Shown here one piece after another: positions 10,998-19,247 of a stretch of DNA of 64,000 nt. The position numbers and the translations under genes were made by a program. The notes below the pieces were generated by a model. That model was given only the letters and a program-made list of their open reading frames with translations. It was not told the origin of the DNA and searched no databases. Within the stretch, counting starts at the first letter, position 1, and each line of letters starts with the position of its first letter. This DNA comes from Pseudomonas panipatensis. GTDB taxonomy: Bacteria > Pseudomonadota > Gammaproteobacteria > Pseudomonadales > Pseudomonadaceae. Location of the stretch: NCBI RefSeq assembly GCF_900099785.1, contig NZ_FNDS01000012.1, forward strand, positions 62,001 through 126,000. The letters run 5' to 3'.

Positions 10998-11885
10998 ATG
11001 AGCCGTGACCTTCCGCCGCTCAATGCCCTGCGCGCTTTCGAGGCCGCCGCGCGCCTCGGCGGTATCGGCCAGGCGGCCGCCGAGCTGCATGTCACCCACG
11101 GCGCGGTGAGCCGCCAGGTGCGGCAGTTGGAGGAGCAGCTCGGGGTGACCCTGCTGGTCAAGGACGGGCGCGGCGTAAAACTCACTGATGCCGGACGCCG
11201 CCTGGGGGATGCGACCAGCGACAGCTTCGAGCGTCTGCGCCGGGTCTGCACGGAGTTGCGCCAGTCCGGCAGCGATGCGCCTTTCGTCCTCGGCTGCCCT
11301 GGCAGCCTGCTGGCCCGCTGGTTCATTCCGCGCCTGGACCGCCTCAACCGCGATCTGCCCGGGCTGCGTCTGCAACTGTCGGCCAGCGAGGGCGAACTGG
11401 ACCCGCGCCGCGCCGGCCTGGATGCCACCCTGTGGTTCGCCGAGCCGCCATGGCCGGCGGACATGCAGGTGTTCGAGCTGGCGGTCGAGCGCATCGGGCC
11501 GGTGCTCAGTCCGCGTCATCCGCGATTCGCCGAGCTGCGCCAGGCGCCCGCCACCGCCTTGCTCGGTGAGCCCTTGCTGCACACGGCCTCGCGTCCCCAG
11601 GCCTGGCCGGAGTGGGCGCGCGCGGCCGGCCTGGCGCCCGGAGCCCTGCGGCTCGGCCAGGGCTTCGAGCATCTCTATTACCTGCTGGAGGCGGCCGTCG
11701 CCGGTCTCGGCGTCGCCATCGCGCCGCAGGCGCTGGTCGCCGACGATCTCGCCGCCGGCCGCCTGGCGGCGCCCTGGGGCTTCGTCGAAACCCGCGCGCG
11801 CCTGGTGCTGTGGGCGCCGGCACGCTTGCCGGACCGGCGGGCCGCCGAGCTGGCGGAGTGGTTGCGCGCTGAACTGAGCGAATGA
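10998..11885 (+). CDS. trpI: LysR-family activator of trpBA
   Basis: 295 residues, the length of P. aeruginosa TrpI. Helix-turn-helix around residues 20-45 ([20 protein letters not shown]), then the inducer-binding domain. Divergent from trpBA, the fixed arrangement of trpI in Pseudomonas. Known role: indoleglycerol phosphate-dependent activation of trpBA. The ribosome site is weak, in keeping with a low-level regulator. The in-frame extension upstream (to 10809) runs across the operator and REP region and is rejected. Confidence 0.93.
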   Translation: MSRDLPPLNALRAFEAAARLGGIGQAAAELHVTHGAVSRQVRQLEEQLGVTLLVKDGRGVKLTDAGRRLGDATSDSFERLRRVCTELRQSGSDAPFVLGCPGSLLARWFIPRLDRLNRDLPGLRLQLSASEGELDPRRAGLDATLWFAEPPWPADMQVFELAVERIGPVLSPRHPRFAELRQAPATALLGEPLLHTASRPQAWPEWARAAGLAPGALRLGQGFEHLYYLLEAAVAGLGVAIAPQALVADDLAAGRLAAPWGFVETRARLVLWAPARLPDRRAAELAEWLRAELSE

Positions 11886-11971
11886 GCGCTGGCAATTTGC
11901 CGCGCCTCTGGCGCTCTACTACTGTCCATTAGAACGCCCGTGACGGCGGAGCCGCGAACAGGAGAGCAGCG

Positions 11972-12187
11972 ATGTCCAACCATCACACCTACAAGAAAAT
12001 CGAACTGGTCGGCTCTTCGCGCACCAGCATTGAGGACGCCATCAACAATGCCCTCAGCGAAGCTTCCAAAAGCCTGAAGAACCTGGAATGGTTCGAGGTG
12101 GTGGATACCCGCGGGCATATCGAGAACGGTGCGGTGGGGCATTATCAGGTGACCCTCAAGGTCGGCTTCCGCATCACTGACAGTTGA
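11972..12187 (+). CDS. Dodecin (flavin-storage protein)
   Basis: 71 residues. Dodecins assemble into hollow dodecamers that bind flavin pairs. The family pattern is clear: [10 protein letters not shown] at the start, [14 protein letters not shown] helix, then [16 protein letters not shown] with the stacking tryptophan W40, and [13 protein letters not shown] at the end. Good ribosome site (AGGAGAG). Likely buffers free FAD/FMN. Single-gene unit, followed by a hairpin. Confidence 0.95.
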   Translation: MSNHHTYKKIELVGSSRTSIEDAINNALSEASKSLKNLEWFEVVDTRGHIENGAVGHYQVTLKVGFRITDS

Positions 12188-12193
12188 GATTTT

Positions 12194-12225
12194 CGAGGAA
12201 TGCCCGCGTGCGCGGGGATTCCTCG
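12194..12225 (+). terminator. Hairpin downstream of dodecin gene
   Basis: A 15-bp stem with one mismatch (12194-12208 with 12211-12225) closed by a very short TG turn, seven bases after the stop codon. There is no T-run after it, so it may be an RNA-stabilising hairpin or a cruciform rather than a canonical terminator. Confidence 0.6.
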
Positions 12226-12312
12226 CAAGGGTTCCCGGGGCGGTCGCTGGCCGTGACCCGGTCCATCGCCCTACGGGGCATTTTTGTGTGTTCAACGAGG
12301 GAGCGTTCGTTC

Positions 12313-12537
12313 ATGAAGAAAGTGCTGTTGGCTGTAGGCCTGCTGGCTATGGCGGGAAGCGCGTTCGCCGCGGCCAAGCCGTGCGAGGCGTTGAAGTCGG
12401 AGATCGACGCGAAGATCAAGGCCAAGGGCGCCTCGGGCTACACCCTGGAAATCGTCGACAAGGGCAGTGCCGGCGACAAGAAAGTGGTTGGCACCTGCGA
12501 TTCCGGGCGCAAGGAGATCGTCTACGCGCGTCACTGA
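12313..12537 (+). CDS. DUF1161 exported protein (copy 1)
   Basis: 74 residues with a cleavable signal peptide (about residues 1-20, ending AFA). The mature part has the DUF1161 pattern KPCEALKSEIDAKI...GYTLEIV...GTCDSGRKEIVY with two cysteines that could form a disulfide in the periplasm. Function unknown. A second copy follows 160 bases downstream. Followed by a strong terminator. Confidence 0.85.
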   Translation: MKKVLLAVGLLAMAGSAFAAAKPCEALKSEIDAKIKAKGASGYTLEIVDKGSAGDKKVVGTCDSGRKEIVYARH

Positions 12538-12560
12538 CCGCTCGGGGGAATGACAAGCGC

Positions 12561-12592
12561 ACCGGGGCTTCGCCAGGAGCCCCGGTTTTTTT
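12561..12592 (+). terminator. Rho-independent terminator after DUF1161 copy 1
   Basis: Nine-bp GC stem (ACCGGGGCT with AGCCCCGGT) followed directly by a run of seven T. It separates the two DUF1161 genes transcriptionally. Confidence 0.9.
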
Positions 12593-12696
12593 ATGCGCGC
12601 CGTCGGCGCCCGGCGCTTCCGGCACTCTGTCGCCGCGTCACTGTCTGTCGTTAGGATAGGCAGCGCCTCCAGGGGGGAGGCAGACGAGGGAATGCC

Positions 12697-12936
12697 ATGA
12701 ACATCAGCAAGATCGCCATTCTGTCGCTGGGCCTGGCCGGCAGCATCGCGGCGCAGGCCGCGACCAAGCCGTGCGAGGAACTCAAGGCGGAGATCGAAAC
12801 CAAGATCCAGTCCGCCGGGGTGACCGCCTATACCCTGGAAATCGTCACCGCCAGCGAGGTCATGGACCCCGGCATGGTGGTCGGCAGTTGCGAGGGGGGC
12901 TCGCGCAAGATCGTCTACCAGAAGAACGACGGCTGA
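12697..12936 (+). CDS. DUF1161 exported protein (copy 2)
   Basis: 79 residues with signal peptide (to about AQA, residue 21). Same core as copy 1: KPCEELKAEIETKI, YTLEIV, VGSCEGGSRKIVY, again with two cysteines. A loop insert (TASEVMDPGMV) replaces the charged KGSAGDKK stretch of copy 1. Tandem paralog with its own promoter region, since a terminator lies before it. Function unknown. Confidence 0.83.
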   Translation: MNISKIAILSLGLAGSIAAQAATKPCEELKAEIETKIQSAGVTAYTLEIVTASEVMDPGMVVGSCEGGSRKIVYQKNDG

Positions 12937-12943
12937 GGCCGGC

Positions 12944-13372
12944 TCAGGGCAGGCTGCAGTCCAGCGTGCCCTGGAAGTCGGTCTTGGCCACCAGTTGGCC
13001 GCTGGCATCGGTCAGCAGGGCCAGGGCGCTGCGCAGTTGCGGGCGCAACTCCAGGCGGTAGCGCTGGCCGGCCACGAAGTGCTCGTAGGTCAGCCAGACG
13101 CGGCAGGTGATCTGGCCCATGTCGTTCATTCCGTTGGGGCCGCCACCGCCCGGTACTTCATATTGGAAGCGCACTTCCAGGCGATGCTTGCCGGGTGGCA
13201 CCTGGAAGTAGCGACCGTCGTCGAGCACGACGCCGTCCAGGCGCTCGGCGAGCAGGGTATTGGCCGGCTGGGTATAGAGGTCGACCCAGGCGCGTTGCGG
13301 GTCATGCGCCGGCAGCGGGCCGGCGCAGGCACCGAGCAAGGGTGCGAGAAGCAGCAGGAAGCGGGTGCGCAT
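12944..13372 (-). CDS. Lipoprotein of unknown function (paralog A)
   Basis: 142 residues. Lipobox LLGAC places the lipidated cysteine at residue 16. The mature part has the pattern DPQRAWVDLYT...LAERLDGVVLDDGRYFQVPPGKHRLEVRFQYEV and an FVAGQRYRLELRP segment, shared with the next gene. The RYFQVPPGKHRLEVRF element resembles PEGA-like beta modules seen in surface lipoproteins; that is only a resemblance. Convergent with DUF1161 copy 2. Confidence 0.75.
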   Translation of the reverse strand: MRTRFLLLLAPLLGACAGPLPAHDPQRAWVDLYTQPANTLLAERLDGVVLDDGRYFQVPPGKHRLEVRFQYEVPGGGGPNGMNDMGQITCRVWLTYEHFVAGQRYRLELRPQLRSALALLTDASGQLVAKTDFQGTLDCSLP

Positions 13373-13418
13373 GGCGGTATGACCTGAAAGCGGGCCCCAA
13401 GGATTCCAGCATAGTGCC

Positions 13419-13844
13419 TCAAACTTTCTCGCAGCGTCCGGTCCGACCGCGCGCGACTTCCTTGGCCTCGGCGTCGTACAGCTTCGCCCAGGGATAGAAG
13501 CCGATGTTGCCGGTCTGCAGGCGGTAGCGCTGCCCGGCGTTGAAGTCCTTGTACTTCAGGGTCAGTTGGCAATCGCGCCAGAGCCCCTCGTTGACCGCGT
13601 CGGTGGCGCCTATGTCGCTGGCTGCGACCTGGAACTGGAAGCGCACGCGCAGTTCGTGCTGGCCGGGGTCGACTTCGAAGTAGCGCGAACTGCGCCAGGG
13701 TTTGCCGTCCACCTCCAGCGCGGCGAGATCGCTCTCGCCGTTGGTGTCCAGGTCGATCCAGGCGCGGTTGGGGTCCGGCCTGGGCAGGATCAGGGCGCAG
13801 CCGCTCAGAACGAGCAGGCCGCCGGCAAGCAACAATGGGCGCAT
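13419..13844 (-). CDS. Lipoprotein of unknown function (paralog B)
   Basis: 141 residues, lipobox LSGC with C16. Same architecture as the neighbouring paralog: DPNRAWIDLDT, LEVDGKPW..SRYFEVDPGQHELRVRFQFQV, CQLTLKYKDFNAGQRYRL. A frame extension upstream to 13904 lacks a lipobox and is not used. Same strand as paralog A with a 46-base gap, so likely one transcript. Divergent from the zincin lipoprotein. Confidence 0.77.
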   Translation of the reverse strand: MRPLLLAGGLLVLSGCALILPRPDPNRAWIDLDTNGESDLAALEVDGKPWRSSRYFEVDPGQHELRVRFQFQVAASDIGATDAVNEGLWRDCQLTLKYKDFNAGQRYRLQTGNIGFYPWAKLYDAEAKEVARGRTGRCEKV

Positions 13845-13902
13845 GGACACTCCTGTCAGGGGTAGGTTCGGGCCGCACTGGGGCTGTGCTAAGGTGCCGC
13901 GC

Positions 13903-14991
13903 ATGCCCGCTCGCCTGCCTATTGCGTTACTCGACCACCGACTGTCCCGCTGGGTTCCCTGCCTGGCGCTGGCGCTGCTGAGCGGTTGCTCCTCGGTCGG
14001 CTACTACAGCCAGTTGGGCTCGGGGCAAATGAAGCTGCTGATGGCCCGCGAGCCGGTGGCCGAGGTGGTCGCCGATCCCTCCCGCGATGCCGGGCTGCGC
14101 CAGCGTCTGGCGCTGGCGCAGCAGGCGCGTGCGTTCGCCAGCGCCGAGCTGGGCCTGCCGGACAATGAGAGCTACCGGCTGTACAGCGATATCCAGCGGC
14201 CCTATGTGGTGTGGAACGTCTTCGCCACCGCCGAGCTGTCGTTGCAGCCGTTGACCCACTGCTTCCCCATCGCCGGCTGCGTGGCCTATCGCGGCTACTA
14301 CCGCGAGGCCGACGCCAAGGCCGAGGCGCGGCGCCTGAAGGCGCAGGGGCAGGATGTCTACATCGGCGGCGTGGAGGCCTACTCCACCCTCGGCTGGTTC
14401 GACGACCCGATCCTCAGCAGCATGCTGCGCTGGGACGACCAGCGCCTGGCCGAGACGATCTTCCACGAGCTGGCGCACCAGCGTTACTACCTGCCCGGCG
14501 ACACCGCCTTCAACGAGTCCTACGCCAGCTTCGTCGAACAGGAAGGCGGGCGTCGCTGGCGCGTCTTCCGCGCTCTGCCGGCGGAGGACGCCGGCCAGGT
14601 GGGGCGCCGCGCCCGCTTCACCCGGCTGATCCTCGACAGCCGCGCGCGCCTGGAAAAGCTCTACGCCAGCGGCCAGCCGGCGGACGCCCTGCGTGCCGGC
14701 AAGGCCGCCGAGTTCGAGCGCTTGCGCCGCGAATACCGTGACGTGCGCGATCGCGAGTGGGGCGGCAAGGCGCCTTTCGACGCCTGGATCGAGGCGCCGA
14801 TGAACAACGCCAAGCTGTTGCCCTTCGGTCTCTATGACCAGTGGGTGCCGGCCTTCGCCACCCTGCACCGCCAGGTCGGCGGCAACTGGCCGGCGTTCTT
14901 CGCCCGCGTCGAGAAACTCGGCGCCCTGCCCGACGCGCAGCGCCAGGCGGCGCTGGAGCACTTGCAGGCGGGGCGGTTCTACCCGTTCTGA
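13903..14991 (+). CDS. Lipoprotein aminopeptidase-like zincin (PF10023 family)
   Basis: 362 residues. Lipobox LLSGC (C29) after a hydrophobic signal. The family is described as predicted aminopeptidase: a gluzincin motif HELAHQ (H188, E189, H192) is followed by NESYASFVEQEG, where E205 or E212 would be the third zinc ligand. Probable outer-membrane or periplasmic metallopeptidase acting on envelope substrates. Divergent from two small lipoproteins with a 58-base gap, so co-regulation is possible. Activity is inferred from motifs. Confidence 0.8.
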   Translation: MPARLPIALLDHRLSRWVPCLALALLSGCSSVGYYSQLGSGQMKLLMAREPVAEVVADPSRDAGLRQRLALAQQARAFASAELGLPDNESYRLYSDIQRPYVVWNVFATAELSLQPLTHCFPIAGCVAYRGYYREADAKAEARRLKAQGQDVYIGGVEAYSTLGWFDDPILSSMLRWDDQRLAETIFHELAHQRYYLPGDTAFNESYASFVEQEGGRRWRVFRALPAEDAGQVGRRARFTRLILDSRARLEKLYASGQPADALRAGKAAEFERLRREYRDVRDREWGGKAPFDAWIEAPMNNAKLLPFGLYDQWVPAFATLHRQVGGNWPAFFARVEKLGALPDAQRQAALEHLQAGRFYPF

Positions 14992-15052
14992 GCGTGCAGA
15001 CGGCGCGGCGCCAATGACGCCTCGCCCGATGCGCGGATGGCCGCGCTTGCCT

Positions 15053-16642
15053 TCACTCGGCAGCGTCCGGGCTGTGCAGCGGCAGGTCCAGTTGCACGCG
15101 CCGGCGCAGCCAGGGGCTGGGCCGGTAGCGCGGCTCGCCGTAGCAGGCCTGCAGGCCCTGGAGGATGGTGAGGATACGCGCCGTGCCGAAGTGTTCGCCG
15201 AAGGCCAGCGGGCCGAACGGATAGCCCAGCGCCAGGTGCACCGCGCGGTCCAGGGTGAGCGGCGAGGCAATGCCGCGCTGGGCGATCTCGCACCCCAGGT
15301 TGACGATGCTGGCGATCACCCGCTGGGTGATGAAGCCGGGTGAGTCATTGATCACTTCCACCGGCACGCCGTCGGTGCCCAGGGCCTGGCGCGCCTGGGC
15401 TTCCAGGCGCGGGTCGAGCGCCGGCTGGCGCATCAGCACGCGGCGTCGATCGAGTTCGCCGAAGCTCTCCAGGGCCAGGCTGCGTTCGGTCGGCAGGCCC
15501 TGGGCGTCGATGCAGGTGCTGGCGTCCTCGCCCAGCGGTGTGACCAGGCAGATGGCCCGCGCCGACGGTGTCTCGGCGCTTTCCAGGACCACCCCGGCCT
15601 GGCTCAGCAACAGGCCGACGCGGTGGCGCAGCTCCGGGTCCTGGCTGTCCAGCCAGAACGGCCGGTCGAGGTTCACCGGCTCGGGCCGCGGCTCTGCCTC
15701 GCGCACCTGCTGGCCATCCTGGTAGCGGTAGAAACCCTCGCCGCTCTTGCGCCCGAGCAGGCCGGCGGCGACCCGCTGCGCGGCCAGCGGCGAGGGGGCG
15801 TAGCGCGGGTCCTGGTAGAACTGCTGGTAGAGCGATTCCATCACCGCGTGGGAAATGTCCAGGCCGGTGAGGTCGAGCAACTCGAAGGGGCCCATGCGGA
15901 AGCCGGCCGTGTCGCGCAGGATGCGGTCGATCTGCGCGGCGCTGGCGATGCCTTCGCCGAGGATGCGCAGGGCCTCGGTGCTGAAGGCGCGGCCGGCGTG
16001 GTTGACGATGAAGCCGGGGCTGTCCGGGCTCAGCGCCGGGAAGTGTCCGGCCTGCTCGGCGAGCCGGGCGAGGCGTGTTACCACCGCCGCGCTGGTGCGC
16101 TGGCCGCGCACCACTTCGACGATGCGCATCAGCGGCGCCGGGTTGAAGAAATGGAAGCCGGCGACCCGCTCGGGATGCCGGCAGCGCGCGGCGATGCGGG
16201 TGATCGACAGCGACGAGGTGTTGCTCGCCAGCACGGTGTCCGCCGCGACCCGCGCCTCCAGCTCGGCGAACAACGCCTGCTTGGCGTCCAGGTCTTCGAC
16301 GATGGCCTCGATCAGCAGGTCGCAGCCGGCCAGTTCGTCGAGGCTGCTGGCCGCCTTCAGGCGATGCAGGGTGGCGGCCAGGGCGTCGGCGCTGAGCGTG
16401 CCCTTGGCCGCGGCGCGTTCGAGCAGCTCGCGGTTGAAGGCCAGGGCTTGCTGGAGGCTGTCCGCGCGCGTGTCGTAGAGCAGCACCGGCACTCCGGCGC
16501 TGGCGAACAGCTGGGCGATGCCACGGCCCATGGCGCCGGCGCCGATGACACCGATGCGGCTGAAGGGCAGTTGGCTGGTGGCTGGCATGGGCGTTGCGGT
16601 CTCGTCTGGCTGGCCTGGTTTTACCTTAGTCGCTGTGCTCAC
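15053..16642 (-). CDS. 3-hydroxyacyl-CoA dehydrogenase (PaaH-type)
   Basis: 529 residues, longer than a single HBD domain because it has two C-terminal HCDH modules. NAD-binding GAGAMGRGIAQLFA near residue 34, the ASNTSSLSIT segment and the catalytic-region HFFNPAPLMRIVEVV follow. C-terminal repeats start near DSPGFIVNHAGRAF and NDSPGFITQRVI. Oxidises 3-hydroxyacyl-CoA with NAD. Start codon overlaps the end of the acyl-CoA ligase gene (ATGA), so it is coupled to it. Resembles PaaH/PaaC of phenylacetate degradation in layout, but no paa genes are nearby. Confidence 0.88.
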   Translation of the reverse strand: MSTATKVKPGQPDETATPMPATSQLPFSRIGVIGAGAMGRGIAQLFASAGVPVLLYDTRADSLQQALAFNRELLERAAAKGTLSADALAATLHRLKAASSLDELAGCDLLIEAIVEDLDAKQALFAELEARVAADTVLASNTSSLSITRIAARCRHPERVAGFHFFNPAPLMRIVEVVRGQRTSAAVVTRLARLAEQAGHFPALSPDSPGFIVNHAGRAFSTEALRILGEGIASAAQIDRILRDTAGFRMGPFELLDLTGLDISHAVMESLYQQFYQDPRYAPSPLAAQRVAAGLLGRKSGEGFYRYQDGQQVREAEPRPEPVNLDRPFWLDSQDPELRHRVGLLLSQAGVVLESAETPSARAICLVTPLGEDASTCIDAQGLPTERSLALESFGELDRRRVLMRQPALDPRLEAQARQALGTDGVPVEVINDSPGFITQRVIASIVNLGCEIAQRGIASPLTLDRAVHLALGYPFGPLAFGEHFGTARILTILQGLQACYGEPRYRPSPWLRRRVQLDLPLHSPDAAE

Positions 16643-18270
16643 GATGCGGCGCTCCGTTGTAGCTCCAGGTCGCGCAACTGGCGGCGGAGCATCTTGCCCA
16701 CCGAGGTCTTGGGCAGCTCATCGAGGATTTCCACGGCGCTCGGCACCTTGTAGCCGGTCAGGTACTCACGGCAGTGGGCGATGATCGCGGCGGCGTCCAG
16801 GGCCGGGTCGCGCAGGCTGACGAACAGCTTCACCGACTCGCCCTTGCGCGCATCCGGCACACCGATGGCGATGCATTCGCGGATACCGGGGTGGCGCATC
16901 ACCGCGTCTTCCACCTCGTTGGGGAAGACGTTGAAGCCGCTGACCAGGATCATGTCTTTCTTGCGGTCGACGATCTTCAGCAGGCCGGCGGCGTCCTGCA
17001 CGGCGATGTCGCCGGTGCGCAGCCAGCCGTCGGCGTCGAGCACCTGGGCGGTCTCCTCCGGGCGCTGCCAGTACCCCTGCATCACCTGCGGTCCGCGCAG
17101 GCAAAGCTCGCCGGGCTCGTCGGGCGGGCATGGCTTGCCCTGCTCGTCGAGGATGCGCACCTGGGTATCGATCAACGGCTGGCCGACGTAGCCCTCGCGG
17201 TAGGGCGTCAGCAGAGTGTTGGTGCAGACCACCGGAGACGCCTCGGTGAGACCGAAGCCTTCCAGCACCGGGGCGCCGGTGAGGGCCTTCCAGCGGCGGC
17301 CGACTTCCACGTTCAGCGGGGCGCCGCCGGAGGTCACCCATTTCAGGTGGCTGAAGTCCAGTTCGCCAAAGGCCGGGTGGTTCATCAGCCCGACGAACAG
17401 GCTGTTCAGCCCGCTGAGCAGACTGAACGGATAGCGGCGCATGGCATCGATGATTTCCTCGAGGTTGCGCCCGTCGCGGATCACCACCGTGTGCAGGCCC
17501 ATGCCCACCGAACTCAGGCAGTTCGTGGCGAAGGCCATGATGTGGTAGAGCGGCAGCGGCGCGATGCGCACGTCGCGCTCGGGGGCGAGCAGGCCCGGAC
17601 GCATGAACAGTTCCAGGGTCTGGATGACGTTGGCCAGCAGGCTGTAGTGGCTGAGCATGGCGCCCTTGGAAACGCCGGTGGTGCCGCCGGTGTATTGCAG
17701 CAGGGCGAGTTTTTCCAGGCCGGCGACCGTCTCCAGCGGCGGTGCCGCGGCGCCCAGGCGCAGGGCCTGCATGAAGCGCGTGCAGTCGGGCTGCTCGCTC
17801 TGGTACTGCGGCGCCTCGATGTCGTCCGGCGCGGTCAGCAGCACCTGGCGCACCGCGCTGTCGTCCTGCACCTTGCGCAGCAGCGGCAGCAGGCGATCGA
17901 GCAGCAGCACGGCCACCGCACCGGAGTCGCGCAACTGGTGCGACAGCTCGCCGGCGGTGTACTGCGGATTGGTGTTGACCAGCACCAGCCCGGCCTTGAA
18001 CGCGCCAAAGGCGGCGATCGGGTATTGCAGCGAGTTGGGCAGCATCAGCGCCAGGCGCTCGCCGGCTTGCAAGCCGGCATGGTGGCGCAGGTAACGGGCG
18101 AAGGCGTCGGCCTGGCGCTCCAGTTCGGCGAAGCTGAGGCGGCTCGGCCCGCAGGAGAAGGCGCTGCGCTCGGGGTACTGCGCGCAGGCTTCGCTCAGCA
18201 GATCGTGGACATTCCGGTAGCCGCGCGCAGTGAGCTGGGCGGCGACATAACCTTCGGCAGTGACGGGCAT
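16639..18270 (-). CDS. Acyl-CoA synthetase (AMP-forming, FadD-like)
   Basis: 543 residues. ATP/AMP-binding loop YTGGTTGVSKGAML, GFGLTEASPVV (A5 motif), DGWLRTGDIA (A7) and the final PKTSVGKMLRR with the catalytic lysine are all visible. Activates a medium or long acid to its CoA ester for the adjacent beta-oxidation genes. The start at 18270 gives the normal FadD N-terminus; the frame continues upstream only through the divergent promoter. First gene of a two-gene operon, divergent from the IclR regulator. Confidence 0.9.
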   Translation of the reverse strand: MPVTAEGYVAAQLTARGYRNVHDLLSEACAQYPERSAFSCGPSRLSFAELERQADAFARYLRHHAGLQAGERLALMLPNSLQYPIAAFGAFKAGLVLVNTNPQYTAGELSHQLRDSGAVAVLLLDRLLPLLRKVQDDSAVRQVLLTAPDDIEAPQYQSEQPDCTRFMQALRLGAAAPPLETVAGLEKLALLQYTGGTTGVSKGAMLSHYSLLANVIQTLELFMRPGLLAPERDVRIAPLPLYHIMAFATNCLSSVGMGLHTVVIRDGRNLEEIIDAMRRYPFSLLSGLNSLFVGLMNHPAFGELDFSHLKWVTSGGAPLNVEVGRRWKALTGAPVLEGFGLTEASPVVCTNTLLTPYREGYVGQPLIDTQVRILDEQGKPCPPDEPGELCLRGPQVMQGYWQRPEETAQVLDADGWLRTGDIAVQDAAGLLKIVDRKKDMILVSGFNVFPNEVEDAVMRHPGIRECIAIGVPDARKGESVKLFVSLRDPALDAAAIIAHCREYLTGYKVPSAVEILDELPKTSVGKMLRRQLRDLELQRSAAS

Positions 18271-18293
18271 GCGGTGCTCCGTTTGTGAATTGT

Positions 18294-18314
18294 TATTTTG
18301 CTCTGCGAAACAAG
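18294..18314. promoter_or_regulatory. Candidate IclR-type operator, site 1
   Basis: A semi-palindrome with core TTTCGC-N3-GCAAAA (minus-strand reading) lies 24-44 bases upstream of the ligase start, in the gap to the divergent iclR gene. An 18-of-21 match occurs upstream of the fadB-type gene at 23728-23748. The half-site arrangement resembles IclR-family operators. Confidence 0.6.
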
Positions 18315-18451
18315 ATGTCGAAATCGATGGTATGCGATAGGCTTTTACCGTGCAACGGCGGCGCACGTTGCTGTTCGCCGGGGGCCGATCTGCTATCGTT
18401 CGCCCGCGCCGGGCGCCGCTCCGGCTCCCTTTTCTTCCCAGCCGAGGCAGC

Positions 18452-19237
18452 ATGAGCGACGACGTCGAAGACAGCAGCAATCCCAAGGACCGCAAGTTCG
18501 TCGAGGCCCTGGCCCGCGGCCTGGATGTGCTGCGCGCTTTCACCCACGGCTCGGTGGTGCTCGGCAACCAGGAAATCGCGCGGATCACTGGGCTGCCCAA
18601 GCCGACCGTGTCGCGCATGACCTACACCCTGACCAAGCTCGGCTACCTCAGCTACTCGCAGCAGCACGAGAAGTACCAGCTCGATTCCGGGGTGCTGGCG
18701 CTGGGCTACGCCTACGTCTCCAACCTGCGCGTGCGGCAACTGGCCAAGCCGTACATGGAGGCCTTCGCCAAGCGCACCAACACCACCGTCGGCCTGACCT
18801 GCCGCGACTGGCTGTCGATGATCTACGTGGAAAACTGCCGCCCGCCGGAGGCCACCTCCCTGCGCATGGACGCCGGTGTGCGCCTGCCGCTGGCCACCAC
18901 CGCGGCAGGCCGTGCCTACCTGGCGGCGACCCCGGAGCAGGAACGCGAGCATCTGCTGCAAGCCCTGGAGGCGCGCTATGAGGGCGACTGGGCAGCCCTG
19001 CGGGCGTCCCTGGAGGCCTCTTTCGCCGAGTACCGCGAGCACGGCTTCTGCCTGTCCCTCGGCGACTGGGACCGCAACGTCAAGGCCGCCGGCGTGCCGC
19101 TGCGCCTGGCCGACGGCAGCCTGATGGCGCTCACCTGCGGCGCGCCCTCCTTCCAGCTCAGCGAGGAAACCCTCAAGGGTTCCCTGGCCCATGAGCTGGA
19201 AATGCTCGCGCGGGATATCGAAAGCCTCGGCGCCTGA
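18452..19237 (+). CDS. IclR-family transcriptional regulator
   Basis: 261 residues. N-terminal winged helix (KFVEALARGLDVLRAF, NQEIARITGLPKPTVSRMTYTL), then the IclR effector domain with PYMEAFAKRTNTTVGL and LPLATTAAGRAYLA. The start at 18452 is the conserved one; an in-frame ATG at 18350 would add an unconserved 34 residues. It lies between the two minus-strand beta-oxidation operons and diverges from the ligase gene, so it is the probable local regulator of both through the shared motif. Confidence 0.88.
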   Translation: MSDDVEDSSNPKDRKFVEALARGLDVLRAFTHGSVVLGNQEIARITGLPKPTVSRMTYTLTKLGYLSYSQQHEKYQLDSGVLALGYAYVSNLRVRQLAKPYMEAFAKRTNTTVGLTCRDWLSMIYVENCRPPEATSLRMDAGVRLPLATTAAGRAYLAATPEQEREHLLQALEARYEGDWAALRASLEASFAEYREHGFCLSLGDWDRNVKAAGVPLRLADGSLMALTCGAPSFQLSEETLKGSLAHELEMLARDIESLGA

Positions 19238-19247
19238 GGGTCGCCTC

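Noticed and set aside
16774-18288. 504-residue plus-strand open frame
   Set aside because: Antisense shadow of the acyl-CoA ligase; no domain seen and unusual composition.
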